From Actinomycetes bacterium (GTDB taxonomy: Bacteria; Actinomycetota; Actinomycetes; Mycobacteriales; Micromonosporaceae), in NCBI GenBank assembly GCA_023402505.1, contig JAEYGD010000468.1:1-10238 (forward strand): 10,238 bases of DNA. Reading direction: 5' to 3'. Numbering within the stretch: the stretch's first letter is position 1; every line of letters begins with the position of its first letter. Both the position numbers and the translations under genes were made by a program. The notes below the pieces were generated by a model. That model did not search any database. It was given only the letters and a program-made list of their open reading frames with translations, and had not been told where the DNA came from. Below, piece after piece: positions 5,520 through 10,238 of this stretch.

Positions 5520-6017
5520 ATGGCGTTGACCAACCGGACCGGTACGACCAGCCGGTACGGCACGGCGGCGGGCACCGGCGCCGCGGCCGCGTTCCTGCTC
5601 GTCGCCGTCTGCGGGAGCCCGGCGTACGTGGGGTGGGCCGGGGAGAACACCGACGAGACGTCGGCGGGCGGGTGGTTCCTGCGCCTGCTCGCCTGGCCCG
5701 CCTGGTCGTACGACCCGGAGGTGCCGGGTGGGCTCTTCGCCGCCGACCTGCGGGCCGTCCTGCTGGTGGTCTTCGCGGCGGCCCTGCTCTACCTGCTGCC
5801 GGCCGCACAGGCGGCCCGGGTGCCCGGCTCGGCCAGCCAGTTCTTCACCGGCTGGGCCGCGTACGCGTTGGCCGGCGGTCTCGCCTCGCTGGTGGCCGCG
5901 TTCGCCGCCACGGACCCGTCCCTGCTCGCCGCCGTGCAGGCCGGCGGCACGGGGGCGACGTACGGCTTCCTGTCCGGCTGGATCGTCGGCACGGCGAGCC
6001 TCGGCGGCCGGGCCTGA
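5520..6017 (+). CDS. Small four-TM hypothetical membrane protein
   Basis: This 165-residue protein (from ATG 5520; a GTG at 5514 is two codons earlier and equally possible) has four likely membrane segments: about residues 16-36, 76-95, 111-130 and 143-161. The loop between the first two is long (37-75) and tryptophan-rich (WFLRLLAWPAWSYDP), and probably lies outside the membrane. The N-terminus is Thr/Gly-rich. I recognise no family motif. There is no clear SD and no -10 at leaderless distance, so the start is uncertain. It follows the 104-residue gene by 50 nt. It converges on the ABC ATPase gene, and its stop codon lies in the hairpin that separates the two. Confidence 0.75.
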   Translation: MALTNRTGTTSRYGTAAGTGAAAAFLLVAVCGSPAYVGWAGENTDETSAGGWFLRLLAWPAWSYDPEVPGGLFAADLRAVLLVVFAAALLYLLPAAQAARVPGSASQFFTGWAAYALAGGLASLVAAFAATDPSLLAAVQAGGTGATYGFLSGWIVGTASLGGRA

Positions 6018-6027
6018 ACCGGCCCGG
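6008..6027. terminator. Bidirectional hairpin between convergent genes
   Basis: CCGGGCC (6008-6014) pairs perfectly with GGCCCGG (6021-6027), a 7-bp all-GC stem with a 6-nt loop that contains the stop codon of the four-TM protein. It lies in and next to the 27-nt gap before the end of the minus-strand ATPase gene, so it could act in both directions. There is no T-run. Confidence 0.5.
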
Positions 6028-6044
6028 GAAGCCGGACCAGACCG

Positions 6045-7064
6045 TCAGCGAGCCGGATGACGCTCGGTGGTGTGCCCCGGGCCGAGCAGCCCGGCCCGGG
6101 TGAGCACCCCCACCGGCCGTCCGTCCTCGGTCACCACGACCCGGTCGGCGGCGGAGGCCAGCAGGACGCCGAGCGCGTCGTACGCCGACCCGCCGAGCGG
6201 GACCGTCGGCAGGCCCGTCACTGTCCCGTCGGCCGGCAGGGGCTCGATCGCCTCCCGGGTGACCGGGGTGACCGCCAGGCGACGGATGCCCCGGTCCGCC
6301 CCGACGAACTCCCGTACGAACGGGGTGGCCGGCGCGCCCAGGACGGTGGCCGGGGCGTCGTACTGCTCCAGGTGGCCGCCCTCGGAGAGCACCGCGATCC
6401 GGTCACCCAGCCGGACCGCCTCGTCGAGGTCGTGGGTCACCAGCACGATGGTCTTGCGTACCTCCGCCTGCAACCGCAGGAACTCCTCCTGCAGCCGGGT
6501 CCGGACGATGGGGTCGACGGCCGAGAAGGGCTCGTCCATCAGCAGCACGACCGGGTCCGCGGCGAGCGCCCGGGCCACCCCGACGCGTTGGCGCTGCCCG
6601 CCGGAGAGTTCGTGCGGGTAGCGGCCCGCGAAGCGCGCCGGGTCCAGCCCGACCAGCTCCAGCAACTCGGCCACCCGCTGCCGGCGGCGCTCCCGGGGCC
6701 AGCCGAGCAGTTGCGGCACGGTGGCGACGTTCGCGCCGACCGTCTGGTGCGGGAACAGGCCGACGTTCTGGATCACGTACCCGATGCGGCGACGCAGCCG
6801 TACCGGGTCGACCCGGGTCACGTCCTCACCGCCGAGCAGGATCCGGCCGCCGCTCGGCTCGATCAGCCGGTTCACCATCCGCAGCACGGTGGACTTGCCG
6901 CAGCCGGACGGACCGATCAGCACCACCAGTTCGCCGGCCGCGACGTCCAGGGTCAGGTCGCGGACCGCCTCGGTGCCGTCCGGGTAGCGTTTGCTGATCC
7001 CGTCGAGCGAGATCGACGCCGCCCGCGCCCCCTCGGCACCGGATCCCTGCGGGGTAACGTCCAC
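6045..7064 (-). CDS. Quaternary-amine (OpuC/ProV-type) ABC importer ATPase
   Basis: This 339-residue ATPase powers uptake by the neighbouring permeases, most likely of glycine betaine, choline or a similar compound. Visible motifs are Walker A GPSGCGKST (51-59), Q-loop Gln99 in GYVIQNVGLFPHQTV, signature LSGGQRQRVGVARAL (153-167), Walker B VVLLMDEP (172-179), the family-typical EPFSAVDPIVR, and switch His211 in LVTHDLDEA. The C-terminal part (about 265-330) holds one CBS-like unit ending DRVVVTEDGRPVGVLTRAGL; ProV/OpuCA proteins often have two. The GTG start (7064-7062) has AAGGA 5 nt upstream, lying inside the first codons of the divergent permease. The two start codons are separated by 2 bp. 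The gene points away from the rest of its transporter, unlike the usual single operon. Confidence 0.93.
   Translation of the reverse strand: MDVTPQGSGAEGARAASISLDGISKRYPDGTEAVRDLTLDVAAGELVVLIGPSGCGKSTVLRMVNRLIEPSGGRILLGGEDVTRVDPVRLRRRIGYVIQNVGLFPHQTVGANVATVPQLLGWPRERRRQRVAELLELVGLDPARFAGRYPHELSGGQRQRVGVARALAADPVVLLMDEPFSAVDPIVRTRLQEEFLRLQAEVRKTIVLVTHDLDEAVRLGDRIAVLSEGGHLEQYDAPATVLGAPATPFVREFVGADRGIRRLAVTPVTREAIEPLPADGTVTGLPTVPLGGSAYDALGVLLASAADRVVVTEDGRPVGVLTRAGLLGPGHTTERHPAR
7055..7060 (+). promoter_or_regulatory. -10 element of leaderless permease transcript
   Basis: TAACGT ends exactly 6 nt before ATG 7067, and no SD is present. The element lies inside the first two codons of the divergent ATPase gene. 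No clear -35 is seen about 17-18 nt upstream. Confidence 0.55.
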
Positions 7065-7066
7065 AC

Positions 7067-7756
7067 ATGTCCTTCCGCCTGAGCTACCGGGCCGACCCGG
7101 GTAACCCGTGGTTCTCCTGGCAGTACGTGCGGGACAACTCTGACACGATCCTCGCCGCGCTGCGTGAGCACACCTCGCTGACCGCTCGGGCCGTGCTCAT
7201 CGCCGTGCTGGTCGCGGTGCCGCTGGCGGTGGCCGCGTACTGGTTCCGCCCGCTGGCCGGGCCCATCGTGGCGGTCACCGGTGTGCTCTACACGGTCCCG
7301 TCCCTGGCGCTGTTCGCGTTCCTCGCGCCGTACCTGGGCATCGGCGCCTTGACCGTGCTCAGCGTGGTGGTGCTCTACGCCCTGCTGGTCATCGTCCGCA
7401 ACGCGCTGGCCGGGCTCAGCCAGGTGCCGCCCGAGGTGCGGGAGGCGGCCGAGGGCATGGGGTACGGGCGCTGGGGGCGGCTGTTCCGGATCGAGCTGCC
7501 CCTGGCGCTGCCCGGCATCCTGACCGGCCTGCGCCTGGCGACGGTCTCCACGGTGGCCCTGGTGACGGTGGGCGTCGTGGTCGGGCGGGGCGGGCTCGGC
7601 CAGCTGATCTTCGCCGGCTTCCAGAACAACTTCTACAAGGCGCAGATCATGACCGGGACGCTGCTCTGCGTCCTGCTCGCGCTGGTGCTCGACCTGGCCC
7701 TGGCCGGCGCCGGGCGCCTGCTCACCCCCTGGCTGCGCCGCCGGAGCCCGGCATGA
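7067..7756 (+). CDS. Quaternary-amine ABC importer permease (first)
   Basis: This 229-residue inner-membrane permease resembles OpuCB/ProW-type subunits. It begins with a short extension containing WQYVRDNSDTI, a common start in this group. About six membrane segments follow (roughly 40-60, 64-86, 92-112, 147-171 and 195-218, with a further weak one). The EAA coupling loop, EVREAAEGMGYGRWGRLF to ELPLALP (123-149), is intact and contacts the ATPase. GRGGLGQLIFAGFQ (173-186) is the conserved region of QAT permeases. The start ATG lies 2 bp from the divergent ATPase start and has a leaderless-type TAACGT box. The stop overlaps the second permease (ATGA). Confidence 0.93.
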   Translation: MSFRLSYRADPGNPWFSWQYVRDNSDTILAALREHTSLTARAVLIAVLVAVPLAVAAYWFRPLAGPIVAVTGVLYTVPSLALFAFLAPYLGIGALTVLSVVVLYALLVIVRNALAGLSQVPPEVREAAEGMGYGRWGRLFRIELPLALPGILTGLRLATVSTVALVTVGVVVGRGGLGQLIFAGFQNNFYKAQIMTGTLLCVLLALVLDLALAGAGRLLTPWLRRRSPA

Positions 7757-8484
7757 GCGCGGTCAACCCGGTCGAGGCGGCGGTGGTCTGGCTCAACGAC
7801 CCGCTGAACTGGACCAACCCGGGCGGGATCCTGGACCGGCTCGGCGAGCACCTGTCGATGTCGGCGGCGGCGGTGGCCCTGGCCTGCCTGGTCGCGTGGC
7901 CGGTCGGCTTCTGGCTCGGGCACACCGGGCGCGGTGGTGGGCTGGTGGTGCTGGTCGCCAACCTGACGCTGGCCGTGCCGACGCTGGCCCTGCTCACCAT
8001 CCTGCCGTTGACGTTCCTCGGCTTCGGCCGGCCCTCGGTGGTGGTGGCCCTGACGGTGTTCGCGGTGCCGCCGCTGCTGGCCAACGCGTACACGGGGGTG
8101 CGCCAGGCCGACCCGGAGGCCCGGGACGCGGCCCGGGGGATGGGCTTCTCCGGCTGGCAACTGCTGCGCCGGGTCGAGCTGCCGCTCGCGGTGCCGTACC
8201 TGGCGGCCGGCTTCCGGACGGCGGCGGTCCAGGTGGTCGCCACCGCCGCGCTCGCCTCGTTCGTCAACGGCGGGGGCCTGGGACAGATCATCCGTGCCGG
8301 CTTCGGCCTCGACATCGCGGCCGGTGGCGGGCAGATCCTCGCCGGTGGCCTGCTGGTGGCCGGGCTCGCCGTGGCCGTGGAGCTGGTGCTGGCGCTGGTG
8401 GAGCGGCTGGTCACACCCCGACCGCTGCGTGCCGCCCGCCGTCGCGCGAGTCGCCGGGCGGCCGACGCGGTCACCGGAGCCTGA
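7753..8484 (+). CDS. Quaternary-amine ABC importer permease (second)
   Basis: This 243-residue permease, similar to OpuCD, pairs with the preceding permease to form a heterodimeric channel. The EAA loop, EARDAARGMGFSGWQLLRRV to ELPLAVP (122-148), and the NGGGLGQIIRAGFG region are intact. Membrane segments lie at about 36-56, 64-90, 95-115, 148-170 and 198-222, followed by an unusually Arg-rich tail (RPLRAARRRASRRAADA). The ATG overlaps the stop of the first permease (ATGA), indicating coupled translation. The binding-protein gene follows after 181 nt that contain a hairpin and a direct repeat, so the two may be separately controlled. Confidence 0.92.
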   Translation: MSAVNPVEAAVVWLNDPLNWTNPGGILDRLGEHLSMSAAAVALACLVAWPVGFWLGHTGRGGGLVVLVANLTLAVPTLALLTILPLTFLGFGRPSVVVALTVFAVPPLLANAYTGVRQADPEARDAARGMGFSGWQLLRRVELPLAVPYLAAGFRTAAVQVVATAALASFVNGGGLGQIIRAGFGLDIAAGGGQILAGGLLVAGLAVAVELVLALVERLVTPRPLRAARRRASRRAADAVTGA

Positions 8485-8520
8485 GCCCGGGGTCAGGGAC
8501 GGGACGCCCCCGACGCGTCG

Positions 8521-8538
8521 CGGTGACGATCCGGTGAC
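8521..8538. repeat. Heptamer direct repeat upstream of the binding-protein gene
   Basis: CGGTGAC occurs at 8521-8527 and 8532-8538, one helical turn (11 bp) apart. On the minus strand the units read TGTCACC and CGTCACC, sharing TCACC with the PhoP-box unit GTTCACC, which also repeats every 11 bp. GTGAC-N6-GTGAC also partly resembles a GlnR site. Either assignment is tentative. Confidence 0.3.
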
Positions 8539-8545
8539 AAGCCGG

Positions 8546-8571
8546 CCCCCGGGTTTGTCGTACCCGTGGGG
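8546..8571 (+). terminator. Hairpin between second permease and binding protein
   Basis: CCCCCGGGT (8546-8554) pairs with ACCCG-GGGG (8562-8571) with one bulged T and a 7-nt loop. It could terminate or attenuate readthrough from the permeases. No strong T-run follows. Confidence 0.4.
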
Positions 8572-8665
8572 AAGATGTTGGGTGGGAGTGCGGGCGGCTC
8601 GGGTCGCCCGTCGGACACGCGGCCGGCCCTGACGGGTCGCGCCGGGACACGGGAGGCGGGCAGAC

Positions 8666-9670
8666 ATGAGAGCACGCACGCGCTTGGCGATCGGGGCGGT
8701 CGGCGCCCTCACCGCGGCCGGGTTGCTGACCGGTTGCGGTGAGGCCGGTTCGTCCGGCACCGACGCGCCGGAGCCGGTCGCGTCCGGCGCCGGGTGCGCC
8801 CCGGTGGCCGGTGCCGAGCTGGTCGTCCTCGAGGACGACAAGAAGCTCCAGAACAGCGACAACGTCATCCCCGCGGTCAACGCCGACGTCGCGACGCCGC
8901 AGGTGCTCGCCGCGCTGGACAAGGTCTCCGCGGCGCTGGACACGCCGAAGCTGATCCAGCTGAACAAGGCCGTCGACGTCGACCGCAAGACGCCCGCGGT
9001 CGCGGCGGGCGAGTTCGCCACGGCCAACAACCTGACCGCCGGCATCGCGAAGGGCCCGGGCGGACGGATCGTGGTGGGAGCCGCCAACTTCAGCGAGAGT
9101 CAGACCCTCGCCGAGCTCTACAAGGTCGCGCTCACCGCGGCCGGCTACCAGGTCACGGTGCAGCAGGTCGGCAGCCGCGAGCTGTACGAGCCGGCCCTGG
9201 AGAAGGGCGAGATCCAGGTCTTCCCGGAGTACGCGGCGACCATGGCGGAGTTCCTCAACACCAAGGCCAACGGGCCGAACGCCCAGCCGGTCTCCTCGCC
9301 CGACCTGGAGAAGACGGTCGCCGCGCTCCGGACCGCCGGCGCCAAGGTCAACCTGACCTTCGGTGCGCCCTCCGCCGCACAGGACCAGAACGCCTTCGCC
9401 GTCACCCACGCCTTCGCCGACCGGTACGGTGTCCGGACGCTGTCCGAGCTGGCCGAGAAGTGCTCCGGCCAGGCGACGGTCCTGGCCGGCCCGCCGGAGT
9501 GCCCGCAGCGGCCCAAGTGCCAGGCCGGGCTGGTCCAGGTCTACGACTTCCGGGCCGGTTCGTTCAGCTCCCTCGACGCCGCCGGGCCGCAGACGAAGAA
9601 CGCCCTGAAGACCGGCGCCGCCTCCGTCGGCCTCGTGCTCTCCTCCGACGGAGCGCTGGCCGCCGGCTGA
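8666..9670 (+). CDS. Lipoprotein substrate-binding protein of the QAT ABC importer, circularly permuted
   Basis: This binds the substrate outside the membrane and delivers it to the two permeases. The 334-residue precursor has a lipoprotein signal with lipobox LTGC (Cys24), and GGAGG lies 9 nt before the ATG. A Gly/Ser linker follows. Residues 51-123 (ELVVLEDDKKLQNSDNVIP to VAAGEFATANNL) match what is normally the C-terminal end of OpuAC/ProX proteins. Residues 134-334 (RIVVGAANFSES, GSRELYEPALEKGEIQVFPE, AGPPECPQRPKCQAG, LDAAGPQTKNALKTG, ending SSDGALAAG) match the normal N-terminal and middle parts. The order is therefore permuted within a single intact frame. Cys279 and Cys285 are close enough for a disulfide; Cys44 and Cys266 are further apart. 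The ligand is probably glycine betaine, choline or a related compound, but is not determined. Confidence 0.9.
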   Translation: MRARTRLAIGAVGALTAAGLLTGCGEAGSSGTDAPEPVASGAGCAPVAGAELVVLEDDKKLQNSDNVIPAVNADVATPQVLAALDKVSAALDTPKLIQLNKAVDVDRKTPAVAAGEFATANNLTAGIAKGPGGRIVVGAANFSESQTLAELYKVALTAAGYQVTVQQVGSRELYEPALEKGEIQVFPEYAATMAEFLNTKANGPNAQPVSSPDLEKTVAALRTAGAKVNLTFGAPSAAQDQNAFAVTHAFADRYGVRTLSELAEKCSGQATVLAGPPECPQRPKCQAGLVQVYDFRAGSFSSLDAAGPQTKNALKTGAASVGLVLSSDGALAAG

Positions 9671-9729
9671 CCGTCGCGCGACGGGCACGGGCGCCGGTTG
9701 ACCGCCGCGCGACGGGCACGGGCGCCGGT
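9668..9729 (+). repeat. 31-bp tandem repeat, two copies, at the binding-protein stop codon
   Basis: Copies at 9668-9698 and 9699-9729 match at 30 of 31 bases (T/C at the sixth base). The first starts with the stop codon TGA of the binding-protein gene. Each contains GGGCGCCGG; copy 1 also holds the perfect palindrome CCGTCGCGCGACGG (9671-9684). A duplication of the gene end is the simplest origin. Confidence 0.9.
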
Positions 9730-9750
9730 TGGTGGGACCGGCCGGCGCCC
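9720..9750 (+). terminator. Terminator hairpin after the binding-protein gene
   Basis: GGGCGCCGG (9720-9728) pairs perfectly with CCGGCGCCC (9742-9750), with a 13-nt loop. There is no T-run. A second copy of the left arm at 9689-9697 could also pair with the same right arm. Confidence 0.6.
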
Positions 9751-9808
9751 CTCGCCCCACCTGCCGGTCTACTGATGAGTAACCAGGCTGGCGGGACCCT
9801 TGCGGGCG

Positions 9809-9837
9809 TTCCCAGGCAGCGCAACTCTCGGTAGGCT
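9809..9837 (+). promoter_or_regulatory. Promoter of the last gene, leaderless type
   Basis: TTCCCA (9809-9814) and TAGGCT (9832-9837) are 17 nt apart. The -10 ends 8 nt before ATG 9846 and no SD is present, so the mRNA is probably leaderless. Confidence 0.5.
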
Positions 9838-9845
9838 GCACATCC

Positions 9846-10238
9846 ATGCCAGCCCCGGTCGCCACCGACGACACGCGCAGCCCTTCGCTGCTGACGGCAC
9901 TCTTCTGGGTCGGTGTGGCCCTCGCTCCCGTGGCGGCACTGATCCTGCTCATCGCCGACGGTAACGGCCCGCTACGCTTCGCGGCCGTGCTGGCCATCCT
10001 GGCCGTCGTGCTGATCGGGTTGTCCATCGCGCTGCGCGGCGACAGCGGTTCCGGCAGCGAGGAGCTGCGGGAGGAGATCGAGCAGCTCCGGCGCGAGCTG
10101 CGCGGCGAGATCGTGGCCGCCGCCCAGCGCAGCAACCAGGCGCTCGACCAGGTGCAGCGGGCTCAGGAGGTCGTCGCGGCGCTGCGGCGGCGTCTGGACG
10201 CCGGCACCGCCGCCCTGGCCGGCTCGGCGGAGGTGGGC
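9846..10238 (+). CDS. N-terminal part of a two-TM coiled-coil protein (partial)
   Basis: The frame from ATG 9846 is open to the right edge, giving 131 residues. After a short polar start (MPAPVATDDTRSPS) come two membrane segments at about 16-37 and 44-63. A short Gly/Ser linker leads to a charged helical stretch (about 72-118: EELREEIEQLRRELRGE and following), which has heptad-like Leu/Ile/Val spacing and probably forms a cytoplasmic coiled coil. I recognise no named family, and the C-terminal domain lies outside the window. Third-position GC bias supports a real gene. It follows the terminator hairpin of the transporter and has its own promoter, so it is an independent unit. Confidence 0.75.
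   Translation, partial: MPAPVATDDTRSPSLLTALFWVGVALAPVAALILLIADGNGPLRFAAVLAILAVVLIGLSIALRGDSGSGSEELREEIEQLRRELRGEIVAAAQRSNQALDQVQRAQEVVAALRRRLDAGTAALAGSAEVG

Noticed and set aside
8666..9670. Binding protein order explained by frameshift, gene fusion or truncation
   Set aside because: The frame is uninterrupted from lipobox to stop. The moved segment occurs once only, and I see no remnant of the normal C-terminus after the stop in any plus frame to 9845.
7633..10135. Two long minus-strand frames opposite the permeases and binding protein
   Set aside because: Both are low-complexity shadows of strongly supported plus-strand genes; the region has no SD-preceded minus-strand start and no known domain.
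1..10238. CRISPR arrays, tRNA or rRNA genes, transposases, integrase or att repeats
   Set aside because: I saw no regularly spaced repeats, no cloverleaf or rRNA sequence and no recombinase motifs in this window.

Overview
The window is very GC-rich with strongly GC-biased third codon positions, GTG starts, stop/start overlaps and several SD-less starts. This points to an actinomycete, most likely of the Micromonosporaceae (Micromonospora type). The family assignment is an inference from protein style and gene order, not a measured placement.

Layout. (1) Positions 1-1080, minus strand: three small-to-partial genes in an operon. They are a two-TM VirB2/TrbC/TcpD-like protein, a two-TM TcpE/PrgI-like protein, and the start of a long protein leaving the window whose place matches a VirB4/TcpF-type ATPase. 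The order resembles the core of a Gram-positive type IV secretion or conjugation module. Upstream (1081-1420) is a gene-poor interval with a promoter whose spacer and -10 are covered by a LexA/SOS-type box, plus a second promoter. (2) 1421-3774, plus strand: the folate operon folP-folB-folK followed by a DUF3180 membrane protein, with ATGA/GTGA overlaps. (3) 3894-6017, plus strand: an orphan, degenerate RbsC-like (BPD_transp_2) permease, a 104-residue soluble hypothetical protein and a small four-TM hypothetical protein. (4) 6045-9670: a quaternary-amine (OpuC/ProVWX-type) ABC importer. The ATPase is on the minus strand; two permeases and a lipoprotein binding protein are on the plus strand. 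The ATPase and first permease start codons are 2 bp apart. (5) 9846-10238: the 5' part of a two-TM protein with a coiled coil, open at the right edge.

How they work together. FolP, FolB and FolK supply consecutive steps of dihydropteroate synthesis. The ABC genes make one complete importer, probably for glycine betaine, choline or a related compound. The conjugation-like cassette may be DNA-damage inducible if the LexA box is real.

The most striking observation is that the substrate-binding protein looks circularly permuted. The segment that normally ends this family (starting with LVVLEDDK) sits at the mature N-terminus, and the protein stops exactly where that segment would normally begin.
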